A stretch of DNA of 64,000 bases from Thiomicrorhabdus sp. ZW0627 (GCF_029767005.1 NZ_JARUQR010000002.1:189667-253666); one strand, 5' to 3'; counted from the first letter of the stretch, positions 53,709 to 62,678 are shown. The notes: generated from the sequence alone by a model not told the origin. Numbers and translations are program-made.

Positions 53709-56150
53709 ATGCGAATAGTGATCATTGGGGGTGGTATTGCGGCGGATTATCTCGCCAACACCATCCTGGAAAAAGACCCGAATGTCGAAGTGCTGATCCT
53801 CTCCAAAGAGTGTTACGCACCTTATGACCGAATCCATCTGTGCGATCTTGTCGAAGGCGTGGCGGATATCCATGACATCACGCTCGATCTGCATCCGGGT
53901 GTACAGGTCAAGCTCAATCAGGAAGTCACCGCGATCGACCGCAAGGCCAAACAGGTCATCAGTCACGATCAGCGTTTCGACTACGACTACCTTATTATTG
54001 CCAGCGGCTCCCAACCGAAGACGCTGTTCGACATCTCCCAGATCGACAATGCGGTGACCTTCCGCAGCGCGGACGACAGTTTCAAGATTGCTGGTAATCT
54101 GAACGACCGTAACGTGGTGATTATTGGAGCCGGGCCGATCGGTCTGGAACTGCTCGACACCTTGATGCGCATGCCTGCGCCGAAAAAAATCTATATGATC
54201 GTCATCGACGAGAGTCTGTATTCGCCAGATCTGGACCCTTCAAGCGTGAGCTTGATTCAGAAGACTTTCGAAGCCGATCCGCGCATCACCATCTCGTTCA
54301 ACGACCAGATCACCGACAAGGTCGTTGAGAACGGTCATATCACGAGCCTGAAAACCGTCAAACACACCATTGAAGACCCGTTTCTGATTTTCGGGATCGG
54401 CATTAAGCCAAACGTCGATTTCGCGCGTGACGCACTCGAATGCGACCGCGGGATTCTGGTCGATAACACACAGCGTACATCCGATCTGTTCATCTATGCG
54501 GTGGGCGAGGCGGCGCAAATCGACGCAACCGGTTTCACCGCCGGGCACGCCAAAGACTGCCGTTTGCAGGCCGACGTTGCGGTGAGCAATATCCTCAAGG
54601 TCGAGCCTAAAAGCTTTGAGCGTGAGGTGGCCATCGACGGCCTCAAGGTCGGTTCGTTCCATTTCACCGACGTTTCTTCGCCCGACTACAATATGCGCGA
54701 CGAAGACAACGAAGTGGTACTGTTGCGTTCCAAGAAAGAGGAACGTATCGATCAGTACATTCTAAATAACGAGAAGTTGATGCGCTTCATCGGCGTCAAC
54801 TCCAATGTCGATGCACTTTATCTCAAGCAACTGATCATCGAGAATCAGGACATCGACGCTTCTTATCTCTACAACAACCGCCACGAAAGCGAACGCGGGC
54901 CTTTGATATGTACTTGCGTCGGCGCCTACCAAAAAGACTTGGTCGACATCATCGAGGCGAACGCGGTCACAAGTTTCGCCGAACTCAAGGATTACACACA
55001 GGCCGGCCGGGTTTGCGGACGCTGTAAGAAAGACGTCGCCAATTTGGTGGCGACGGCGCATGTGGACAAGGCCGAAGTCGAACGTAAGAGAGCCGAGCGT
55101 GAAGCGGCTGAGAAACAGAAGCAGTTGGACAAGGTTAAACATCGACTGGAAAAATACAACCGCCTGCATCCGAGCAACCAGATCGACAGCAGCAATCTGG
55201 AAGAGGCATTGAAGTCATTCGACAAGGTCAACGAGTTTAACGGTTGGGTGTCGATGATGACCTTGAATCTGGACTTGCCGCCGGAATTCGACGATTTGGT
55301 GTATCAGGGGATTCAGCATTTGAACAAGGTGCCGGTCATCTGGCTGGAGCTGGCCGACTGTACCGGGAACTCGGAAGGCTTCATCAAGTCGGTCAATCCG
55401 ACGGTGGACGAACTGATCCTGAAATTCATCTCGCTCGATTACCACGAATTGCTGATGGCCGCTTCCGGTCCGCATTCCGAAACCCGACTCGATCAGTTAA
55501 TTGAGGAAGACGGTGGCGAATACATTCTCATCGTCGAAGGCGCCGTGCCGTTGGGCATGGAAGGTAAGTTCCTGCGCATCGGCCCCAAAGGCGAAACCGG
55601 AGAGGCCTTGCTGAAACGTGTGGCCGATAAAGCCGCCGCCATTTTTGCAGTGGGTTCCTGCGCTTATGACGGTGGGGTGGTGGCCGCTGCGCCGAACCCG
55701 ACCGGAGCGGTGGGCGTGAGCGAAGCTTTGGGGCGTAAAGACATTATCAACCTGCCGGGCTGTCCGGTGAACCCAATCAACATCGTTGGCACTTTACTGC
55801 ATTACGTCATGTTCGGTGAATTCCCTGAGCTGGGCGAGAACAATAAACCGGTTTGGGCTTATGCGCCGCGCGTGCATGACAACTGCGAACGCCGAGGCCA
55901 TTATGACGCGGGCGAGTTCGTCCGCGAATGGGGCGATGAGGGCGCCAAGAAAGGTTGGTGTCTGTTCGAGATGGGCTGTAAAGGGCCTTACGCCGACATC
56001 AACTGTTCGCAGGTTAAATTCAACGAAGGCACCTCCTGGCCGGTTCAGGTCGGGCACGGTTGCATCGCCTGTGGAAAAGGCAAGGTCGCCTTCGACGAAC
56101 TGGCCAATAACCGAAAAGTCATCAATGTTCCATACGAGTTAAAGTCATGA
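53709..56150 (+). CDS. FAD/NAD(P) oxidoreductase - BFD [2Fe-2S] - [NiFe]-hydrogenase small subunit fusion
   Basis: This single 813-residue frame has four parts. Residues 1-390 are a two-dinucleotide-fold flavoprotein (VIIGGGIAADYLANTIL; NVVIIGAGPIGLELL). Residues 400-445 are a BFD-type [2Fe-2S] domain (Cys401, Cys403, Cys436, Cys439). Residues 450-510 are a charged helical linker. Residues 520-813 are a complete hydrogenase small subunit. Distal cluster ligands His723, Cys726, Cys751 and Cys757 and medial ligands Cys766, Cys785 and Cys788 are present. The proximal site has Cys551, Cys651 and Cys685, but Asn554 replaces the expected fourth Cys (CTGNSE; usual CTGCSE). No Tat signal exists, so the enzyme is cytoplasmic. 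The inferred path is H2 to FeS chain to [2Fe-2S] to FAD to NAD(P)+. The stop overlaps the large-subunit start. Confidence 0.95.
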   Translation: MRIVIIGGGIAADYLANTILEKDPNVEVLILSKECYAPYDRIHLCDLVEGVADIHDITLDLHPGVQVKLNQEVTAIDRKAKQVISHDQRFDYDYLIIASGSQPKTLFDISQIDNAVTFRSADDSFKIAGNLNDRNVVIIGAGPIGLELLDTLMRMPAPKKIYMIVIDESLYSPDLDPSSVSLIQKTFEADPRITISFNDQITDKVVENGHITSLKTVKHTIEDPFLIFGIGIKPNVDFARDALECDRGILVDNTQRTSDLFIYAVGEAAQIDATGFTAGHAKDCRLQADVAVSNILKVEPKSFEREVAIDGLKVGSFHFTDVSSPDYNMRDEDNEVVLLRSKKEERIDQYILNNEKLMRFIGVNSNVDALYLKQLIIENQDIDASYLYNNRHESERGPLICTCVGAYQKDLVDIIEANAVTSFAELKDYTQAGRVCGRCKKDVANLVATAHVDKAEVERKRAEREAAEKQKQLDKVKHRLEKYNRLHPSNQIDSSNLEEALKSFDKVNEFNGWVSMMTLNLDLPPEFDDLVYQGIQHLNKVPVIWLELADCTGNSEGFIKSVNPTVDELILKFISLDYHELLMAASGPHSETRLDQLIEEDGGEYILIVEGAVPLGMEGKFLRIGPKGETGEALLKRVADKAAAIFAVGSCAYDGGVVAAAPNPTGAVGVSEALGRKDIINLPGCPVNPINIVGTLLHYVMFGEFPELGENNKPVWAYAPRVHDNCERRGHYDAGEFVREWGDEGAKKGWCLFEMGCKGPYADINCSQVKFNEGTSWPVQVGHGCIACGKGKVAFDELANNRKVINVPYELKS

Positions 56151-57847
56151 CACAGACAAAACAGAAAATCGTCATCGATCCGGTTACGCGCATCGAAGGC
56201 CACTTGCGGGTCGAGATCGAGGTGGATGAAAACAACACGGTCACCGAAGCCTGGGCATCGGGGCAGTTGTTTCGAGGCATCGAAACCATCCTCAAAGGAC
56301 GTGACCCGCGCGATACCGGATTGATCGCGCAGCGTATCTGCGGTGTCTGTACCAACTCGCATTACCGCGCCTCGATCACGGCGGTGGAAAACGCCTATGG
56401 GATCGTGCCGCCGAGAAACGCCGAAATCGTCCGTAATTTGGTCTCTCTGGCGTTGTTCGTTCAGGATCATATCGTCCATTATTATCATCTGCACTCGTTG
56501 GATTACGTCGATGTGGTCGCCGCTTTGAGCGCCGATTGTGAGCAGGCCAGTAAGGTCGCTCATCAGTGGCACAAACAGCCGTACAATTGTTCGCAGGGTG
56601 ATTTAGAGGCGGTGCAGGAAAAACTCAGCAGCTTCGTCAAGGCGGGGCGCTTGGGTCTGTTCGCCAACGGTTACTGGGGGCACCAACAGTACAAACTGTC
56701 GCCGGAAGAGAACCTGATTCATATGAACCACTATCTGGAAGCCCTGCGCATCCAGCGCGAGGTCAGCAAGGCGATTGCGATTTTCGCAGGTAAGACGCCG
56801 CACCCGCAGAATCTGGTGGTCGGCGGTGTCACCAGTGTCATGGATATGCTGAACCCTCAGCGGTTGAACGATTATCTGTTCATCATCAAAGACACGCAGG
56901 AATTCCTCAAGCGCGCTTATCTGCCGGATATGAAAATGGTGGTGGCTGCTTATAACGACGACATCAAAGCTGGATTCGGCCGCGGCCGCGGTAACTTCAT
57001 GACCTCCGGCGGTTTCCCGTTGGGCGATGACGAACCGTTGTTTGAAAGCGGTGTGATTTGGGCGCACGACTTCGACAAACTTGATGAGTTCGATGTCACC
57101 CACATTACCGAAGAGGCGGCGCGTTCCTGGTATGCAGACGAAGCGCCGACCAGCCCGTTCGACGAAACCACCGAACCGTTCTACACCGATTTGAATACCG
57201 ACGGCACCTTGAAAACCGAAGGCAAATACAGCTGGATCAAAGCACCGCGTTATCAAGGCGAGCCGATGGAAGTGGGGCCGGCTGCGCGGATGCTAATCGG
57301 CTACCTGAAAGGTGGAAAGTACGTGAAGCCGTATATGCAGCATTTCATGGACGACACCGGCATGGAATTGATCGACTTTTCAAGTTCGGTCGGGCGTAAT
57401 GCGGCGCGTGCCGTCGAGGCCGAAGTGGTGTGCGACATGATTTTCGGTTTCGTCAGCGAGCTGATTGAGAACATCAAATATTACGACGAAGAGACCTGGA
57501 CGAAATACGATTTCGAATCCCTTCCTATGAACACCAAAGGGTGCGCCGTGGTGGAAGTGCCGCGCGGGACTTTGAGCCACTTCGTGCGTATCGACGAGGC
57601 CAAGGTACAGAACTATCAAGCGGTGGTGCCGACCACTTGGAACGCCTCGCCCAAAGACGCTAAAGGGCGACGCGGGCCGTATGAAGAAGCGATTGTGGGA
57701 TTAACACTTGCCGATCCGAAACAGCCGTTGGAAGTGTTGCGCGCGGTGCATTCGTTCGATCCGTGTCTGGCGTGTGCGGTGCATGTCATCGACGCCAAGG
57801 GTAAAACTCTGGCGGAACATCGGGTTCATCCAATCGGTGGGCTGTAA
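56147..57847 (+). CDS. hupL: [NiFe]-hydrogenase large (catalytic) subunit
   Basis: The 566-residue product has the nickel-binding L1 motif RICGVC (Cys65, Cys68) and L2 motif DPCLACAVH (Cys540, Cys543). The ligands for the Ni-Fe(CN)2CO site are therefore complete. The 20 residues after His546 form the tail removed by the maturation protease. The start ATG overlaps the stop of the fused small subunit (ATGA), indicating stoichiometric translation. Overall it resembles uptake-type enzymes more than bidirectional Hox enzymes, although its partner suggests NAD(P) coupling. Confidence 0.97.
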   Translation: MTQTKQKIVIDPVTRIEGHLRVEIEVDENNTVTEAWASGQLFRGIETILKGRDPRDTGLIAQRICGVCTNSHYRASITAVENAYGIVPPRNAEIVRNLVSLALFVQDHIVHYYHLHSLDYVDVVAALSADCEQASKVAHQWHKQPYNCSQGDLEAVQEKLSSFVKAGRLGLFANGYWGHQQYKLSPEENLIHMNHYLEALRIQREVSKAIAIFAGKTPHPQNLVVGGVTSVMDMLNPQRLNDYLFIIKDTQEFLKRAYLPDMKMVVAAYNDDIKAGFGRGRGNFMTSGGFPLGDDEPLFESGVIWAHDFDKLDEFDVTHITEEAARSWYADEAPTSPFDETTEPFYTDLNTDGTLKTEGKYSWIKAPRYQGEPMEVGPAARMLIGYLKGGKYVKPYMQHFMDDTGMELIDFSSSVGRNAARAVEAEVVCDMIFGFVSELIENIKYYDEETWTKYDFESLPMNTKGCAVVEVPRGTLSHFVRIDEAKVQNYQAVVPTTWNASPKDAKGRRGPYEEAIVGLTLADPKQPLEVLRAVHSFDPCLACAVHVIDAKGKTLAEHRVHPIGGL

Positions 57848-58423
57848 GTGACAGAAGCCGAAAACACACCGAACATCGCCGTGCTCGGCGTTGGCAATAT
57901 TCTGTTCCGGGACGAAGGTCTTGGCATCTACGCGACGCAATTCCTGAAAGACAATTACGATTTCTCGCCGCCAATCGACCTGATTGACGGCGGCACCATC
58001 GGCATGAACCTGATCCATTATTATCAGAGTTACGACCATCTTCTGCTGTTGGATACCATCAGTGTAGACGAAGAGGGCGAACCCGGCAGTGTCTATTGTT
58101 TGCCCTCAGAGGTGCTTCAAGGTATGGGGAACTATCGACGCACCGCGCATGAAGTTGAAGTGTTACAAACTTTGGAGTTGGGCGCTTTGGCGGGAGACGT
58201 GGCCGACATTCAGGTGATTGCGATGGTGCCGGAAGACATGGATTCGGTTTCCATCTCCCTGACTGACACCGTTAAACAGACCTTGCCGTTATTGATTCAA
58301 ACCACGCTTGAACAACTTGAAAAGTTGGGGGTGGAAGTCAAACAGAAAATCAGCCCGGTTTCACTGGAGCAGATCCTCCGGCGTTACGATCAACAGCAAG
58401 CGCCTTTTCATAATGTGTCTTAA
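57848..58423 (+). CDS. hupD: Hydrogenase maturation endopeptidase (HupD/HyaD family)
   Basis: The 191-residue product starts at GTG 57848, directly after the large-subunit stop. The family pattern LGVGNILFRDEGLGIYA contains the first nickel-sensing acidic ligand; the Asp in LLLLDTISVD and the His in RRTAHEVEV are the likely other ligands. It removes the C-terminal tail of the large subunit after nickel insertion. The C-terminal 30 residues are longer than in E. coli HybD. Confidence 0.93.
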   Translation: MTEAENTPNIAVLGVGNILFRDEGLGIYATQFLKDNYDFSPPIDLIDGGTIGMNLIHYYQSYDHLLLLDTISVDEEGEPGSVYCLPSEVLQGMGNYRRTAHEVEVLQTLELGALAGDVADIQVIAMVPEDMDSVSISLTDTVKQTLPLLIQTTLEQLEKLGVEVKQKISPVSLEQILRRYDQQQAPFHNVS

Positions 58424-58432
58424 GGGGAAATT

Positions 58433-60736
58433 GTGCAGATAAAGCATCCGCAGCATCTTCGTATACAGGTTTCAGGTCGGGTTCAGGGTGTTGGTTTCCG
58501 GCCTTTCATTTTCCAGTTAGCGCAGGCGATGCAACTTAAAGGCTCGGTCTGCAATGATGTTCAGGGTGTAACCATTCATCTGCAAGGCGAAGCGGAAGCA
58601 CTAGAGCGGTTTCAGCAGCGTTTGCAGTCCGAAGCGCCAAAACAGGCACAGATTCTATCCATGGAGACCGAATCCTTACCGCTTTCCGATTATGCGGATT
58701 TCAATATCTTGGAAAGCGAATCCGGTACGTCTACTCAAGCGAACAACCAGATTACGCCGGACATCGCGGTATGCGAAAACTGTCTGCAAGAGTTTCATGA
58801 CCCAAGTAGCCGCCGTTATCACGATCCGTTCATCAACTGTTCGGATTGCGGGCCACGTTTTTCGATTCTGAACAGGCCTGCTTACGACCGTTCCAATTCG
58901 GCCATGGCGGCGTTCGAACTGTGCGAATCCTGTGAGAGTGAATACCACGACCCCGCCAACCGGCGTTTTCATACCCAAGGCATTTGTTGCCCTGAATGTG
59001 GCCCTAAACCCCGTTTGCTGGACTGCCGTAAAAAAGAGGTGGCTGAATGCGGGGAAGCGATTCAACAGGCCGCGGAAACTTTGGATCAAGCAGGCCTGTT
59101 GGCTTTCAAAGGCGTGGGCGGTTTTCATATTTTGTGTGACGCCACCGATACGCAAGCGGTTGCAACGCTTCGCCAACGCAAGCACCGTCCGGCCAAACCG
59201 TTTGCCGTATTGTGCAGGGATTTGGAAATGGCGAAATCCTTGGCGGATTTGACCGAACACGAAATCGAACTGCTGACTTCCGATGCCAGACCGATCGTGT
59301 TGGTTCAGCCGAAACAAGGGAATGAACTGAGCGATCAGGTGGCGCCGGACATCGACCGTTTGGGTCTGTTTTTGGCTTATTCGCCGTTACAGCATCTGCT
59401 GTTCGAATATTTCGACCGTCCTCTGATCGCCACCAGCGCCAACCTTTCGGGTGAGCCGATTATCTATCAGGCCGAAGAAGTGTTCGCCAAACTGTGTCGT
59501 AACGATCAGCCTGTGGTGGATTATGTTCTGGATTACGACCGCGAGATCGTCAATCCGTGTGACGACAGTATTGTGCAAAGCATTGACGGAAAGACCGTTA
59601 CTTTGCGCTTGGCGCGTGGTTTGGCGCCGTTTTATCTGCCCTTGAAAAAAGATAGTAATAAAACCCAACAGGCCTGTTCGGAAACGCTGGCGGTCGGCGC
59701 ACAACAAAAAAGTGCCGTGGCGTTAGCTGGAAACGGGCAAATTGTTCTGTCTCCCTATATTGGAGACCTCTATTCGTTGGCGTCGCAGCAACGGTTTCAA
59801 AAAGTCATTGATCGCATGAAAACGCTTTGTCGAATTAGACCAAAATGTTTGGTAAGTGATCTGCATCCACAATATTTCAGTAGCCGATGGGCGGAAAAAC
59901 AGGCGATGCAAAGCGGTTTGGAATTGACCAAAGTCCAGCATCATTATGCGCATGTTCTGGCCTGTATGGCCGAGTTCGGGCTGAGCGAAAAAGTCCTGGC
60001 GTTCAGTTGGGATGGTACCGGCTTTGGCGAAGACGGCAACCTGTGGGGCGGGGAAGTCATGCTGGCCGATGCAAGCGGTTACGAACGCCTGCTGCACCTG
60101 AAACCCTTCAAATTGTTGGGCGGCGATCTTGCCAACCAACAACCGCGCCGAATCGCTTTGGCTTTGTTGTTCGATTCTTTCTCTTTGGATGAAGTTTTGG
60201 AACTGGATTCGCCGACCGTCAAAGCGTTCAGCGAAGCGGAAATCGAACAACTGCATCTTATCTGCCACAAGAGCCTAAACAGTCCGTCGAGCAGTTCAAT
60301 GGGAAGACTGTTCGATGCCGTGGCAAGTTTGTTGGACTTGAAACAGAATCTGGATTACGAAGGCCAAAGCGGACTGTTATTGGAAAAGCATTACGATCCG
60401 AAAATCACCGAGGCCTACGGATTTGAAATCAAAGACGGCCTGATCGACGTCGCCCCGATGATTGAACAGATACTCAAAGACCATCAACAAGGTGTTGAGC
60501 TGTCGGTCATAGTTAGCCGCTTCTTCAACATGCTCGTGAACTTGATTGAACAGGTCTCGGATCAGAATCAAAACCTGCCTGTGATTGTCACCGGCGGCGT
60601 GTTCCAGAATAAGACGCTGTTGAAGTTGCTATCGCAAGGTTTTGAAAACAAAAGACAAACACTGTATTTCCAACAGCAAGCACCGATCAATGACGGTTCG
60701 ATTGCTTTGGGACAGGTTAGTTGGGAATGTATTTAG
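58433..60736 (+). CDS. hypF: Carbamoyltransferase HypF
   Basis: The 767-residue product starts at GTG 58433 after AAGGGGAAA. Domains in order are acylphosphatase (VSGRVQGVGFRPFIFQLAQA), two zinc fingers (CENCLQEF with NCSDCGPRFS, and CESCESEY with CCPECGPK), a YrdC-like domain and a Kae1-like carbamoyltransferase domain (VQHHYAHVLACMAEFG, SWDGTGFGEDGNLWGGE). It transfers carbamoyl groups to HypE for cyanide synthesis. Three CAGGCCTG copies lie inside the gene. It closes the hydrogenase locus. Confidence 0.96.
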   Translation: MQIKHPQHLRIQVSGRVQGVGFRPFIFQLAQAMQLKGSVCNDVQGVTIHLQGEAEALERFQQRLQSEAPKQAQILSMETESLPLSDYADFNILESESGTSTQANNQITPDIAVCENCLQEFHDPSSRRYHDPFINCSDCGPRFSILNRPAYDRSNSAMAAFELCESCESEYHDPANRRFHTQGICCPECGPKPRLLDCRKKEVAECGEAIQQAAETLDQAGLLAFKGVGGFHILCDATDTQAVATLRQRKHRPAKPFAVLCRDLEMAKSLADLTEHEIELLTSDARPIVLVQPKQGNELSDQVAPDIDRLGLFLAYSPLQHLLFEYFDRPLIATSANLSGEPIIYQAEEVFAKLCRNDQPVVDYVLDYDREIVNPCDDSIVQSIDGKTVTLRLARGLAPFYLPLKKDSNKTQQACSETLAVGAQQKSAVALAGNGQIVLSPYIGDLYSLASQQRFQKVIDRMKTLCRIRPKCLVSDLHPQYFSSRWAEKQAMQSGLELTKVQHHYAHVLACMAEFGLSEKVLAFSWDGTGFGEDGNLWGGEVMLADASGYERLLHLKPFKLLGGDLANQQPRRIALALLFDSFSLDEVLELDSPTVKAFSEAEIEQLHLICHKSLNSPSSSSMGRLFDAVASLLDLKQNLDYEGQSGLLLEKHYDPKITEAYGFEIKDGLIDVAPMIEQILKDHQQGVELSVIVSRFFNMLVNLIEQVSDQNQNLPVIVTGGVFQNKTLLKLLSQGFENKRQTLYFQQQAPINDGSIALGQVSWECI
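58873..59676. repeat. Three intragenic CAGGCCTG copies within hypF
   Basis: Copies at 58873-58880, 59091-59098 and 59669-59676 occur in three different codon contexts, all extended toward AACAGGCCTG or CAGGCCTGTT. They show that the motif is not limited to terminators. No RNA structure joins them. Confidence 0.6.
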
Positions 60737-60839
60737 ATTTTCTGTAAAATATTTTGTATCACATATTAAAATACGCATTTGTTTTTTCTACGTATTTGTA
60801 TTTATGTTATAAACTGTACGAGTTTTTAGAAATTAAGTT

Positions 60840-60857
60840 TTAAGGCGTACGTCTTAA
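60840..60857. promoter_or_regulatory. Near-perfect palindrome over the start of the XRE-ImmA gene
   Basis: TTAAGGCGTACGTCTTAA is an 18-bp inverted repeat with one mismatched pair. It covers the ribosome-binding region and the A of the ATG at 60857. This is the expected place for an autorepressor operator, most simply for the XRE domain of the gene itself. Confidence 0.5.
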
Positions 60858-61990
60858 TGGCACAGCAAGCATTGATCAATCACGAAATACTTCCTTGGGC
60901 GAGAGATAGGGCAGGCCTAGGATTAAGTGTGCTTGCAAAAAAATTGAATGTTAGTGAAGAGCGTTTAGCTTCATGGGAAGATGGCGAGGCTAGGCCTACA
61001 TTTAAACAAGCCCAAAAATTGTCAGAAAAGTTATATATTCCTTTTGGGTATTTGTTTCTTGCAACCCCGCCAGAGGAAGAAGTGCCGATACCTGATTTAA
61101 GAACCTTAGATAGCTCTCAGCCAAGGAGTATTAGCCTTGAGCTAAGGGATACGATTCAAACGTGCCTTACGAGAGTGCAGTGGTATAAAGAGTATTTAAA
61201 TGAGCAAGGGGTAGATGAGAATCCTTATGTAGGAAGAGCTCAAGGTATAAAAGATGCGCGCTCTATAGTAAAAGATATGAAGACGTCTCTTGGTTTGCCA
61301 ATTAGGCCTTTGAGAGGCAATGCTGAAAACTATTTAAGAGATTTAACAAGAGCTATAGAAAATATAGGGATATTGGTGATGTCCAATGGTGTTGTTGGAA
61401 ATAATACCCATCGTCCGTTATCTGTTGAGGAGTTTAGAGGGTTCGCTATCTCTGATGCTCAAGCCCCATTGATTTTTATCAATGGAAAAGACGGATCTCA
61501 ACCAAAATTATTCACTCTTATTCATGAGTTAGCTCATATCTGGATTGGTAGTACTGGTATTTCTAATGGCACACTGAAAGCTCATGTTAAAAGTGAGCAA
61601 TTGTGTAATCAGGTTGCTGGTGAATTTCTTGTGCCTGAACAAGAGTTTTTTGAGCAGTGGGATAGCAACGTAAATTTTATAGAGAATACTGCAAAATTGG
61701 CTTCTTATTTTAAAGTAAGCCACTGGGTTGTAGCTAGAAGGGCACTTACGTTTGCGTTAATTAGCCAACAAGATTACGAGCGATACATTCAAGATTTAAA
61801 AGACGAATATGCAAAGCGAGAAGGCCGCGGAGATTTTTGGAAAACTCAAAGATCTAGGCTAAGTGTTCGCTTTGCACAAGCTGTAACTTCTGAAGCGTTA
61901 AGTGGCCGTATGCTGTTGAGAGATGCTTCTAACTTATTAGATATTAGTCCTAATCAAATTAAGCGCGTTTACAAAGAGGTTATAGTTTGA
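60857..61990 (+). CDS. XRE-family HTH / ImmA-IrrE metallopeptidase, antitoxin-like
   Basis: This 377-residue protein has an XRE helix-turn-helix (about residues 15-70, RAGLGLSVLAKKLNVSEERL). A DUF955 zinc peptidase domain carries the HExxH motif at His223-His227 (LIHELAHIWIG), followed by a winged C-terminal region (ISPNQIKRVYKEV). Such fusions pair with DUF4411 or other toxin-like partners, and the next gene is DUF4411, overlapping by four bases. It probably represses the pair and may be cleaved or cleave under stress. Codons are much more AT-rich than the neighbouring hydrogenase genes, suggesting horizontal arrival. Confidence 0.88.
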   Translation: MAQQALINHEILPWARDRAGLGLSVLAKKLNVSEERLASWEDGEARPTFKQAQKLSEKLYIPFGYLFLATPPEEEVPIPDLRTLDSSQPRSISLELRDTIQTCLTRVQWYKEYLNEQGVDENPYVGRAQGIKDARSIVKDMKTSLGLPIRPLRGNAENYLRDLTRAIENIGILVMSNGVVGNNTHRPLSVEEFRGFAISDAQAPLIFINGKDGSQPKLFTLIHELAHIWIGSTGISNGTLKAHVKSEQLCNQVAGEFLVPEQEFFEQWDSNVNFIENTAKLASYFKVSHWVVARRALTFALISQQDYERYIQDLKDEYAKREGRGDFWKTQRSRLSVRFAQAVTSEALSGRMLLRDASNLLDISPNQIKRVYKEVIV

Positions 61991-62478
61991 GTTATTTGCT
62001 TGATTCAAATACATTTATCCAAGCTAAAAACTTTCATTATCGTATGAGTTTTTGTCCGGCTTATTGGAGTTTTTTAGAACAAGAGTTTATAAATGGGGGA
62101 GTTTTAAGCATTAAAACTGTCTTAGAAGAGCTAAAGCAAGCTAAGGATGATTTATCTACATGGGCTCTCCAAAATCAAAGTTTTTTTCAAGATGAATCAG
62201 ATGAAGAAACTCAAAACGCGTTTATAGAGATTGCTGATTATGTGAATTCATTAGACAAGCGAGAAGATGAAAAGGTAAGGTTTTTTTCTGGCGCGGATCC
62301 TTGGCTTATAGCAAAAGCAAAAACCACAGGGACAATTCTAACGACGCATGAAGTTCTCGATCCTCCAGGTTCTAAAAAAATAAAAATCCCAAATGTCTGT
62401 CAGTACTTTGGAGTTCCATATTGCGACACTTACGATATGATTGATGGGCTGAACGCCGCATTTATTTTGGATAACTAG
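61987..62478 (+). CDS. DUF4411 PIN-like protein, candidate toxin
   Basis: The 163-residue product starts at TTG 61987, which overlaps the previous TGA; the N-terminus MSYLLDSNTFIQAKN is that expected for the family. A PIN-like acidic set is visible: Asp6, Glu residues in VLEELKQAKDD, and Asp in SGADPWLIAKA near residue 105. PIN domains are usually Mg-dependent ribonucleases. Its strict coupling to an XRE-ImmA gene supports a toxin-antitoxin-like pair. Activity has not been shown from sequence. Confidence 0.82.
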   Translation: MSYLLDSNTFIQAKNFHYRMSFCPAYWSFLEQEFINGGVLSIKTVLEELKQAKDDLSTWALQNQSFFQDESDEETQNAFIEIADYVNSLDKREDEKVRFFSGADPWLIAKAKTTGTILTTHEVLDPPGSKKIKIPNVCQYFGVPYCDTYDMIDGLNAAFILDN

Positions 62479-62678
62479 TTATTTAAGGTCGTTAAGTTCC
62501 TTCATTTGTTGGCATAGTCTGCATTCAAATGTTGATTTTATAAATGGTTAAGATATTGAATAATAGTTCTTTTTTGACTTTAAAAAGATGCCGTCATGTT
62601 TTTGCAATGGCTTAAATTTAGAAATCCGTGTGTGAGTGATTTTTCAATTTTCTTAATCGAGTCAAAACAGGAAACTGC

